A DNA stretch of 64,000 nt, from NCBI RefSeq assembly GCF_003660455.1, contig NZ_QZVR01000021.1, positions 1 to 64,000 on the forward strand, in the 5' to 3' direction. The notes beneath the pieces are model-generated. The model had not been told where the DNA came from and did no database searches. It saw nothing but the letters and a program-made list of their open reading frames with translations. The translations under genes were made by a program, and so were the position numbers. The DNA comes from Nocardioides ferulae (GTDB taxonomy: Bacteria > Actinomycetota > Actinomycetes > Propionibacteriales > Nocardioidaceae). Position 1 is the first letter of the stretch. Every line of letters begins with the position of its first letter. Shown piece after piece: positions 52,037-58,993 of the stretch.

Positions 52037-52720
52037 TCAGCCAGGGACGGCCGCTCGCTCCAGGGCCACCGGGTCGAGGATGGCCAGGTCGCGCCCTCCC
52101 TCGAGACCGATCACGCCGTCGCGGGCCAGGGCGGCCAACCGGCGGCTCAGGGTCTCCGGCGTGGTGCCGAGGTGAGAGGCGACCTCCTTCTTGGCCATCG
52201 GCAACCGCACCGTCAGCACGCCGTCCCGCACGGAGGACGGCAGGTCGAGCAGGTACGCCGCCACGCGCGCTGTCACGTCGCTGGAGGTCACCGCGGCGAG
52301 CAGCCGCTCGGCGCTGGCGAGCCGGTCGGAGAGGGTGCGCAGCATCTGGCGGCCGATCTCGGGGTAGCTCCTGAGCAGGTCGGCCAGGTCGGCGTGGTCG
52401 AACACGCACATCCGGCTGTCCTCGAGCGCCACCGCGAAGTGGTCGGGGCGCTCACCGGTGAGGAAGGCCCGCTCCCCCACCACGTCGCCGTCGGTGGCGG
52501 TGCGGACGACCTGCTCCTGCCCGCTGGGGGTGAGATGGCTGATCTTGAGCCTTCCCGCGTGCATCACCAGCAGCCGCGACTGCGGCTCGCCGGCGGCGTA
52601 GACCACCTCGCCCTTCGCGACCACGACGGGTCGGGCGAACCCCGCGATCTCGACCTGCTGCTCGTGAGGCAGGCCGCGGAAGATCGGGACCCTGGTCACG
52701 CACAAGTCCTGGTCGGCCAC
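52037..52720 (-). CDS. Crp/Fnr-family transcriptional regulator
   Basis: 227 aa, GTG 52720 with a short GAGG upstream. The N-terminal cyclic-nucleotide-binding-like domain and C-terminal winged helix are clear; the recognition helix reads TTPETLSRRLAAL, with E189, S192 and R193 as in Fnr, which predicts TTGA half-sites. Two such boxes lie in the adjacent promoters. Only two cysteines are present (C7, C105), so it lacks the Fnr four-cysteine iron-sulfur site. What it senses (redox, metal, haem or NO) is unknown. Confidence 0.93.
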   Translation of the reverse strand: MADQDLCVTRVPIFRGLPHEQQVEIAGFARPVVVAKGEVVYAAGEPQSRLLVMHAGRLKISHLTPSGQEQVVRTATDGDVVGERAFLTGERPDHFAVALEDSRMCVFDHADLADLLRSYPEIGRQMLRTLSDRLASAERLLAAVTSSDVTARVAAYLLDLPSSVRDGVLTVRLPMAKKEVASHLGTTPETLSRRLAALARDGVIGLEGGRDLAILDPVALERAAVPG

Positions 52721-52762
52721 GCCCTCAGCCTCGCACCCCGCCCCCAAGCCGGCGAGCTCGGC

Positions 52763-52776
52763 TTGATCCACGTCAA
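52763..52776. promoter_or_regulatory. Crp/Fnr-type activator box for the HMA gene
   Basis: TTGATCCACGTCAA, with a TACGGT -10 (52799-52804) beginning exactly 22 bp downstream, the same geometry as at the ATPase promoter. Confidence 0.7.
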
Positions 52777-52798
52777 GGAACCCCGGCTCGCCGGTTCC

Positions 52799-52804
52799 TA
52801 CGGT
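52799..52804 (+). promoter_or_regulatory. -10 element of the HMA chaperone promoter
   Basis: TACGGT; the predicted transcript has a leader of about 47 nt with a GGGAGAGCAAGCC ribosome-binding region before ATG 52858. Confidence 0.55.
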
Positions 52805-52857
52805 GAGGACACGACCACGGATCGCCGGCCACCGGGCCGGCAGAGGGAGAGCAAGCC

Positions 52858-53103
52858 ATGACCACCGGGACCACGTCCACCACGACGACCACCACGACGC
52901 TGCGAGCCGAGGGGTTCTCCTGCCCGTCGTGCGTGGCGAAGATCGAGAAGCAGGTCGGGCGGCTCGCCGGCGTGGAGTCGGTGCGGGTGCACTTCGCCTC
53001 GTCGCGCATCGAGGTCGTCCACGACCCGGCCGTCGTGGGCGTGGACGCGCTCGTCGCGGCGGTCGCCAAGGCGGGGTACGCCGCCCGCCCCGCGGCGTAC
53101 TGA
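52858..53103 (+). CDS. Heavy-metal-associated (HMA) domain protein, metallochaperone-like
   Basis: 81 aa. After a Thr-rich N-terminus, the metal site GFSCPSCVAKIEKQV has the two cysteines C21 and C24 of the MxCxxC-type loop, with a conserved small ferredoxin-like fold (VESVRVHFASSRIEVVHD, VAAVAKAGY). It should carry a soft metal ion such as Cu(I) and could deliver it to the nearby ATPase, which lacks its own HMA domain. It is divergent from the regulator gene and under the same predicted control. Confidence 0.92.
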   Translation: MTTGTTSTTTTTTTLRAEGFSCPSCVAKIEKQVGRLAGVESVRVHFASSRIEVVHDPAVVGVDALVAAVAKAGYAARPAAY

Positions 53104-53143
53104 CGCACGAACGTCCATCGCGTCCGCCGACAGCTCGCGCGCC

Positions 53144-53198
53144 GAGTGACGTGAACGGCACCCCTTGCGGCCCCCTGATCATGCCGTTCACGTCACTC
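53144..53198. repeat. Palindrome family C, copy 2
   Basis: GAGTGACGTGAACGGCA (53144-53160) and TGCCGTTCACGTCACTC (53182-53198) are a perfect 17-bp inverted repeat. Confidence 0.85.
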
Positions 53199-53203
53199 GC
53201 GGC

Positions 53204-53295
53204 CGCGTGGTGACCCGTTCGTCGCCGACCCGTCAATGATTCCCGCGTTTCTGCGGCGTGTCGGGGAACGATCGACGGCTCGACCACCCTCAGCG
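53204..53295 (+). repeat. 92-bp direct repeat, right copy (contains family B copy 6)
   Basis: Same orientation as 49634-49725, 87 of 92 identical. Immediately follows the family C palindrome and precedes the convergent SDR gene's 3' end. Confidence 0.85.
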
Positions 53296-53316
53296 AATCC
53301 GCTGACGCGCCTGCGA

Positions 53317-54105
53317 CTACACCCCGTAGCCGCCGTCGACGTCGAGCTTCTGGCCCGAGACGAACCCGGCACGGTCCGAGGCGAGGAAGCAGACCGCCTC
53401 GGCGACGTCGTGGGCGGTGCCGAACCGGCGCAGGGGGATGTTGCGGCGGGTGACGGCGAGCGCCTCCTCCGACAGCTCACCGGAGTCGATCAACCGGGCG
53501 GCCATGCCATCGGTGAGCATGCCGGGGCCGACCGCGTTGACGCGCACGCCGAAGCGGCCCTCCTCGGCCGCCAGCGCCCGCACCAGCGCCTCGACCGCGG
53601 CCTTCGGCGCCGACGACAGCCCGTCGCGGGTGGGGAACCGGGCGGTCGCGGCCGTGGTCACCGCGACCACCGAGCCCTGACTCTCCCGCAGGTGCGGCAG
53701 CGCGGGTCGCACCACCGCGAAGAACCCGGCGGTGTCCTGCGCGAGCTGCGCGGCCATCGCGGCGGGCTCGACGGTGGACAGGTGCACCATCGGCACGTGC
53801 GGGCCGGCGGCGTGCACGAGCGTGTGCAGGCCGCCGAGGTCGGCGGCCACCGCCTCGACGACCCGGGCGGCGTCGTCCGCCGAGGCCAGGTCGAGCTGGT
53901 ACGCCGCCGCGCGGACGCCCCACTCCCGGGCCGCGGCCGCGGCTGCCTCGCCGGCGTCGGGGTGGGAGCGGTAGGTGACGGCGACGTCGCAGCCGCGGCT
54001 GGCGAGCATCCGGGTGACGGCCAGGCCGATCCCGCCGCTGCCGCCGACTACCAGCGCGGCACCGGTGCGGCCGCGGAAGTCGTCTGCGAGCTCGGCGCCC
54101 CTCAC
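53317..54105 (-). CDS. SDR-fold protein lacking the catalytic tyrosine
   Basis: 262 aa, GTG 54105 overlapping the upstream molybdoenzyme stop (GTGA). Cofactor loop GGSGGIGLAVTRMLASRG; C-terminal region FLASDRAGFVSGQKLDVDGG. Where the active-site YxxxK should be, the sequence is DGLSSAPKAAVEAL: the lysine is kept but the tyrosine is replaced by serine and none lies nearby. It may be an atypical dehydrogenase, a reductase using another residue, or a non-catalytic binding protein. Co-expression with the oxidoreductase suggests a joint role. Confidence 0.88.
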   Translation of the reverse strand: MRGAELADDFRGRTGAALVVGGSGGIGLAVTRMLASRGCDVAVTYRSHPDAGEAAAAAAREWGVRAAAYQLDLASADDAARVVEAVAADLGGLHTLVHAAGPHVPMVHLSTVEPAAMAAQLAQDTAGFFAVVRPALPHLRESQGSVVAVTTAATARFPTRDGLSSAPKAAVEALVRALAAEEGRFGVRVNAVGPGMLTDGMAARLIDSGELSEEALAVTRRNIPLRRFGTAHDVAEAVCFLASDRAGFVSGQKLDVDGGYGV

Positions 54106-55685
54106 GAGGTCACCGAGAACTCGACCGTGTGCCAGCCGGTGGCGCCGTCGGGCCGCACGTCGCGCTCCACCCCGGTCTGCACGAGACCGAACTTGTCGGT
54201 GGCGCGCACCCGGACCAGGTGGTCGCCGGGCTCGACGTCGACCCGGGCGCTCCACTGCACCCAGGTGTCGTTGGTCGGCGGGACCGCGACCTCGGCGGGC
54301 TGCCAGGGGCCGCCGTCGAGGGCGATCTCGACGGCGCGGATGCCGGTGGGCTGGGCCCAGGCGACGCCGGCGAGGACCAGGTCGGCGGCGGGCACCTCGG
54401 CGCCCTGACTCGGGACGTCGATGCGCGAGGCGAGCTTGATCGGCGCCTGCTCCGCCCAGCCCTGGGAGGTCCAGTAGGCCTCGATGTCGGAGAACCGGGT
54501 CACTTCCATGTCCACCACCCACTTGGTTGCCGAGACGTAGCCGTAGAGGCCGGGGACGACCGTGCGCACCGGGAAGCCGTGCTCGATCGGCAGCGCCTGC
54601 CCGTTCATGGCGACGGCGAGCAGCGCGTCGCGGTTGTCGGTGAGCGCGACCAGGGGGGTGCCGCAGGTCCAGCCGTCCTCGGAGGTCTGCAGCACCGCGT
54701 CGGCGTCGGGGTGCACCCCGGCCTCGGCCAGCAGCTCGGCCACGCGTACGCCGCTCCACCAGGCGTTGCCGGCGAGGTCGCCGCCGACCGGGTTCGACAC
54801 GCAGGTCAGCGTCACCCACGCCTCGGTGAGGTCGCGGGCGAGCAGGTCGTCGTAGGTGAGCAGCAGCTCGCGCTCGACCATGCCGTGGATGCGCAGCCGC
54901 CAGGCGTCCGGCTCGATGGTCGGCACCACCAGCGCGGTGTCGACGCGGTAGAAGTCCTCGGCGGGGGTGACCCACGGGGTCAGCCCCTCCACGGGCTCGG
55001 GCAGCCGGGCCCGGGCCGGCACCTGCGGTTCGGTGACCCCGGGCAGCCGGAGCAGCCGCCGGGTCTCCTCGACGTGGCGGCGGCCGGATCCGATGGTGCG
55101 GCCGACCAGGGCCACCACCGCGGAGCCGCCGGCCACGAGTGCCGTGAGCACCACGAACGCCCGCCGGCTGCGCCGCTGGCGGTGCTCGACCTGGTCGGCG
55201 TCGATGTGGCGGGGGTCGTCGGCGGGCAGCGCAGCGCGCTGCTCGGCCCGTTCGCTGCGGCGCAGCGGGTCGGTGAGCAGGAGGATGCCGACCAGCCAGG
55301 TGGCCAGGCCGACCAGCACCGGCACCAGGTCGATGGTGCCGGTGGAGCGGGGCAGCAGCACCGCGACCGCGCCCAGCGCGGCCAGCGCGGCGTACACCGG
55401 GATCGGCGCCCACCAGGCGCGGCGCGCGAGGCGTCCGGTCCAGGCGAAGAGCGCGGTCAGGAGCAGCAGAATGCCGAGCACCAGCAGCGGCTTGTCGAGC
55501 GCGCCGAGGTAGCGCACCAGCCGGTCGACGACCGCTCCGGGCGTCACCTTGACCACGAGCTCGCCGACGGCGACGACCGGCGACTCGCGGATGGTCATCG
55601 CCATCGCGACCGCATAGCTGGTCGCGACACCCGCCGCACCGGCGACGATGCCGGCCAGCGACCAGGTGCCGCGGGTCGTCCTCAC
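54102..55685 (-). CDS. Membrane-anchored sulfite-oxidase-type molybdopterin oxidoreductase
   Basis: 527 aa from GTG 55685 (CAGAAT -10 six bases upstream). About five N-terminal transmembrane helices (to residue ~200) are followed by a sulfite-oxidase-fold catalytic domain: the molybdenum-ligating cysteine in VTLTCVSNPVGGDL, GNAWWSGVRVAELL, EHGFPVRTVVPGLYGY and VVDMEVT. The C-terminal Ig-like dimerisation domain follows. It transfers oxygen to or from a small substrate; sulfite or methionine sulfoxide are candidates but neither is shown. The gene is divergent from ispF and overlaps the downstream SDR gene. Confidence 0.92.
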   Translation of the reverse strand: MRTTRGTWSLAGIVAGAAGVATSYAVAMAMTIRESPVVAVGELVVKVTPGAVVDRLVRYLGALDKPLLVLGILLLLTALFAWTGRLARRAWWAPIPVYAALAALGAVAVLLPRSTGTIDLVPVLVGLATWLVGILLLTDPLRRSERAEQRAALPADDPRHIDADQVEHRQRRSRRAFVVLTALVAGGSAVVALVGRTIGSGRRHVEETRRLLRLPGVTEPQVPARARLPEPVEGLTPWVTPAEDFYRVDTALVVPTIEPDAWRLRIHGMVERELLLTYDDLLARDLTEAWVTLTCVSNPVGGDLAGNAWWSGVRVAELLAEAGVHPDADAVLQTSEDGWTCGTPLVALTDNRDALLAVAMNGQALPIEHGFPVRTVVPGLYGYVSATKWVVDMEVTRFSDIEAYWTSQGWAEQAPIKLASRIDVPSQGAEVPAADLVLAGVAWAQPTGIRAVEIALDGGPWQPAEVAVPPTNDTWVQWSARVDVEPGDHLVRVRATDKFGLVQTGVERDVRPDGATGWHTVEFSVTS

Positions 55686-55715
55686 GCGCCGATTCTGGCA
55701 AGGCATCATCGCGGT

Positions 55716-56246
55716 GTGCACCCAGCCCCCGAACCGGACTCCCCACCGACCGCCCAGGCGAGCGCCTCGCCGCCGCTCCCGCGGGTCGGGGTCGGCACCG
55801 ACGTGCACCGCCTCGTCGAGGGGGTGCCGATGCACCTGGCGGGCCTGTCGTGGCCCGACGAGCCGGTCGGGTTGGCGGGGCACTCCGACGCCGACGTGGC
55901 CGCCCACGCCGCGTGCGACGCGTTGTTGTCGGCGGCCGGGCTGGGCGACCTCGGGTCGAACTTCGGCACGTCCGACCCGGCGTGGGCCGGCGCCTCGGGG
56001 GCGGCCCTGCTCGCCGAGACGGTACGCCGGGTGCGCGCCGCCGGCTTCGGCGTCGGCAACGTGGCGGTGCAGGTCGTCGGCAACCGGCCGCGGCTCGGCC
56101 CCCGCCGGGCGGAGGCCGAGGCCGCGCTGTCCGCGGCGGTCGGTGCCCCGGTGTCGGTGTCGGCCACGACGACCGACTCGCTGGGCCTGACCGGACGCGG
56201 CGAGGGGGTCGCGGCGATCGCGACGGCGCTGGTCGTGCCCCGCTGA
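55716..56246 (+). CDS. ispF: 2-C-methyl-D-erythritol 2,4-cyclodiphosphate synthase
   Basis: 176 aa, GTG 55716. MEP-pathway enzyme that makes the cyclic diphosphate intermediate of isoprenoids. Metal-binding and active-site motifs: RVGVGTDVHRLVEG, GHSDADVAAHAACDALL, ATTTDSLGLTGRGEGVAAIA. About 20 extra residues precede the usual start; CATCAT six bases before GTG supports it. ispD, its normal partner, is not in the window. The convergent gene downstream is separated by palindrome A2. Confidence 0.95.
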   Translation: MHPAPEPDSPPTAQASASPPLPRVGVGTDVHRLVEGVPMHLAGLSWPDEPVGLAGHSDADVAAHAACDALLSAAGLGDLGSNFGTSDPAWAGASGAALLAETVRRVRAAGFGVGNVAVQVVGNRPRLGPRRAEAEAALSAAVGAPVSVSATTTDSLGLTGRGEGVAAIATALVVPR

Positions 56247-56274
56247 CCCTCCTGCCTCGGCCCGGCCTGGAAGC

Positions 56275-56344
56275 TGTAACGCGGTGTCCAGGTAGCTGGT
56301 GCGGTGTCCGGACACCGCGGTAGCTACCCGGACACCGCGTTACA
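56275..56344. repeat. Palindromic repeat family A, copy 2
   Basis: 70 nt, perfect outer inverted repeat of 15 bp (56275-56289 / 56330-56344), then paired GGTAGCT/AGCTACC, then a perfect inner stem GCGGTGTCC/GGACACCGC. It sits between convergent ispF and the downstream minus-strand gene, so it could terminate both. Confidence 0.85.
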
Positions 56345-56366
56345 TGCCGCGGGGCGCGGGGATCGA

Positions 56367-57500
56367 TCAGCCGGCGAACAGCGCGAACGCGGAGTCCAGC
56401 AGCGGCCCCCACGCGTCGGCGGACCCCTCGTAGCCCTTCGGCGGCGAGTGCTCGGGGTTGACGACCAGCACGGTGCCGTCCTGCCGGATGCCCAGGAAGA
56501 TCTGGCCGAGCACCGGCATCGAGCCCTGCGAGTCGACCCAGGTCGCCTGGTAGGTGACGAACGCGATCGAGACCAGCGAGCCGAACGCCGGGAAGTCCTC
56601 CGGGTCGCTGACCCGCACCTGGCTGTAGCTGTCGGAGGGCAGCAGGCTCTCGATGTTCTGCGAGAGCAGCGTGCCGGCGTCGGTGGAGGGGTCCTCCTGG
56701 CCGGTGAGCGCGAACACGTAGGTGCCGCCGTCGTGGCGCAGCAGCACCGCGGTGTCGGACGGGTCGCCCTGCACCTCCCAGCCGTCGGGCACCGGGATCT
56801 GCACCCCGGAGCCGATCGTGACGGTCTTGCCACCCGGGTCCGGAGCGTCGGTCGGCGTCGGCTCCTCGGTGGGCGTCGGCTCCTCGGTCGGCTCGGTCGG
56901 CCCGTCGGTCGGCCCGTCGGTCGGCTCGTCGGTGGGCTCCTCGGTCGGCTCGGGACCGGTGGTGTTGCCGACGGGGCTCGGGTCGAGCACGCCGGAGTTG
57001 TTCTCGCCCGGCTTCACCTCGGGCACCTTGTCGTCGTCCCCGCCGGAGAACACCACCGCGCCGAGGCCACCGAGCAGGCCGACGGCGACGACGCCGCCGA
57101 CGATCAACCCGATCGTCTTGCCCTTGCCCGACTTGTAGTTGCCGCCGGGCGGCGGGCCCGGGGGACGGCCCGGCTGGGGCGGGTACGGCGAGCCCGGCTG
57201 CCACTGCCCGGGCTGCGGCTGCCACTGGCCCGGCTGCCCCGGCTGCCCCGGCTGCCCCGGGTAGGGCTGCTGGGGGTAGCCCTGCGGCGGGTACTGCGCC
57301 TGCCCGGGCTGGCCCTGCGGGTAGCCCTGCGGCATCGGCTGTCCCGGCTGCCCGGCGTACGGCTGCGGATAGCCCTGCTGCGGGTAGCCCGGCGGCATCG
57401 GCTGAGCACCGGGCTGCGCCGGCTGCTCCGCCGGCGCGGCGGGGTCGGGCTGCTGCGGCGGGTTCGCCGCGGGGTCCTGGGGGGTGTTGGGCTCGCTCAC
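56367..57500 (-). CDS. Pro/Gln/Gly-rich single-pass membrane protein
   Basis: 377 aa, GTG 57500 overlapping the PrsW-like gene stop. A 125-residue disordered N-terminus of PGYPQQ, PGQPGQ and PYPPQPG repeats is followed by a transmembrane helix (about 131-155), a Glu/Asp/Thr/Pro repeat linker (EEPTDEPTDGPTDGPTEPT) and a C-terminal domain of about 140 residues with strand-rich segments (VQIPVPDGWEVQGDPSDTAV). No enzyme motif is seen. The layout is that of many actinobacterial envelope proteins. It may be cleaved or regulated by the co-translated protease upstream. Confidence 0.8.
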   Translation of the reverse strand: MSEPNTPQDPAANPPQQPDPAAPAEQPAQPGAQPMPPGYPQQGYPQPYAGQPGQPMPQGYPQGQPGQAQYPPQGYPQQPYPGQPGQPGQPGQWQPQPGQWQPGSPYPPQPGRPPGPPPGGNYKSGKGKTIGLIVGGVVAVGLLGGLGAVVFSGGDDDKVPEVKPGENNSGVLDPSPVGNTTGPEPTEEPTDEPTDGPTDGPTEPTEEPTPTEEPTPTDAPDPGGKTVTIGSGVQIPVPDGWEVQGDPSDTAVLLRHDGGTYVFALTGQEDPSTDAGTLLSQNIESLLPSDSYSQVRVSDPEDFPAFGSLVSIAFVTYQATWVDSQGSMPVLGQIFLGIRQDGTVLVVNPEHSPPKGYEGSADAWGPLLDSAFALFAG

Positions 57501-58711
57501 GCCACACCGCCTTCCGTCGTCTCCGACGCTTGCGGCACGGCCTCCGCGGGGTGCATGTGCCTGCGCGCCTGGTGGGAGGTGGAGCGCACCGAGCTGCCGC
57601 AGGCGATGCAGAACTGCGCACCGACCAGCAGCATGTTCTCGCACTCCGGGCAGAAGGTCTCCACGAACGTGTCCCGCTTGGAGTGGCCCTCCTTGGCGGC
57701 GTCCTCGATCGCGGCCTCGAGCAGCGCGGCCTGCAGCATCACCCGGATCCGGATGACCAGCACCGCGAGCACCACGAAGCCCCAGATGAGGCCGAGCGCC
57801 TGTCCGTAGGGCAGGTACGCCGCGAACCGGACGCCCAGCCAGTAGAGGACGTTGGCGCCCATCGCGAACGCCAGGTTCTTCACGTAGTAGGCGGTGAACC
57901 CGTCGTAGCCCTCGCCCTTGCCGGAGAACGCGGCGACCGCGATGCCGGTGGCGGTGCCGTAGACCAGGCTCTTGACCACCATCAGGTTGACGATCACGAC
58001 CATCCAGGTCGCCAGGCCGTTCTCGGTGCGGAACTCGCCGTCGGTGAAGATCGACGAGAACACCACCAGCGTCTCGAACGCGGCGTAGGCCGTGCCGGCG
58101 GCGACCCCGAAGGTGAGGCCGTCGATCATGTCGTCGAACTGCGGCATCCGGGCCAGCAGCGCGCCGGGCAGGTTCTTGACCAGCTCGGCGACGACCGGCA
58201 GCAACACCGCGAAGATCAGCAGCGCCGGGATCGAGAGCGACTCGATGCCGCCGCGGGCGGAGCCTGGCCCGAACGAGGCGAACTGGTCGTCGAAGACCCA
58301 CCGGTAGAACACCAGGGAGACCAGCACCGACAGCCCGCCGGTGACGAAGAACAGCCCGATCACCACTGGGGCGGGGGCGTCCTCCCACAGGTTCACGTCG
58401 TAGATGTAGACCAGGTAGGCCAGCGGGATCAGGAACGCCGCGGCGGCCACCGCGACCGGCAGCAGCCCGAAGGCGGTGGCGGCCACGATCAGCACGGCGC
58501 TGACGATCATCGCCCAGCGGTAGTTGTCGGCGGTCTCGCGGTTCGTGTGCGGCATGATCGTGGAGATCAGCGCGAACTGGTTCACGCCCTCGCTGGACTG
58601 CACGGCATAGGTGCCGGCGCGTCCGGAGGCGCTTCCCTTCAGGGAGGAACCGCAGCGGTGGCAGAAGAACGCCACCTCCGGGTTTCCGGTGGAACACTTC
58701 GGACAGGTCAC
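57497..58711 (-). CDS. PrsW-family intramembrane protease-like protein with zinc ribbons at both ends
   Basis: 404 aa from GTG 58711, chosen for AGAGAGG upstream; an in-frame GTG at 58729 would add six residues. The N-terminus has a zinc ribbon (CPKCSTGN ... CHRC), then about eight helices. PrsW-like motifs appear as LPVVAELVKNLPG (usual EE is AE) and DDMIDGLTFGVAAGTAYAAFE. A second zinc ribbon (CPECENM ... CIACGSS) is at the C-terminus. The loss of one motif glutamate makes activity doubtful. It is co-translated with the Pro-rich membrane protein. Confidence 0.82.
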   Translation of the reverse strand: MTCPKCSTGNPEVAFFCHRCGSSLKGSASGRAGTYAVQSSEGVNQFALISTIMPHTNRETADNYRWAMIVSAVLIVAATAFGLLPVAVAAAAFLIPLAYLVYIYDVNLWEDAPAPVVIGLFFVTGGLSVLVSLVFYRWVFDDQFASFGPGSARGGIESLSIPALLIFAVLLPVVAELVKNLPGALLARMPQFDDMIDGLTFGVAAGTAYAAFETLVVFSSIFTDGEFRTENGLATWMVVIVNLMVVKSLVYGTATGIAVAAFSGKGEGYDGFTAYYVKNLAFAMGANVLYWLGVRFAAYLPYGQALGLIWGFVVLAVLVIRIRVMLQAALLEAAIEDAAKEGHSKRDTFVETFCPECENMLLVGAQFCIACGSSVRSTSHQARRHMHPAEAVPQASETTEGGVA

Positions 58712-58956
58712 GCGGGGTACCTCTCTCACGCGAGCGGGTCGTGCGGGGCTCGGTCTGGCTCGGATCTGGGGGTCGGGAGTCGGCTCGGACGGCGGCCCCG
58801 GGTGGCCGGGCTAGGTGTACACCCCCGGCACGTTCTTTGCACGCGTCGCCGGGCCTCGGGTGAGGCGGCGCACGCATGGCGACAGGCCGCATCGTGCACG
58901 CGAACCCGCGCCGGCACCCCGTTTTCGGCCAACTTCGCCGCTCGGCGCAACTCTCG

Positions 58957-58984
58957 TTGACACCGCCGGCGCGGCTGCCAGAAT
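58957..58984 (+). promoter_or_regulatory. Sigma-70-type promoter of the M4 peptidase gene
   Basis: TTGACA (58957-58962) and CAGAAT (58979-58984) are separated by 16 bp. The transcript would start a few bases before ATG 58994. The 200 bp upstream, between the divergent genes, show no other feature beyond a GC-rich region. Confidence 0.6.
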
Positions 58985-58993
58985 CGCCGGACC

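Noticed and set aside
53317..57621. Minus-strand open frame of more than 1400 codons
   Set aside because: Only the C-terminal SDR portion (from 54105) is real. The remainder is antisense to ispF and out of frame with the molybdoenzyme and envelope genes.
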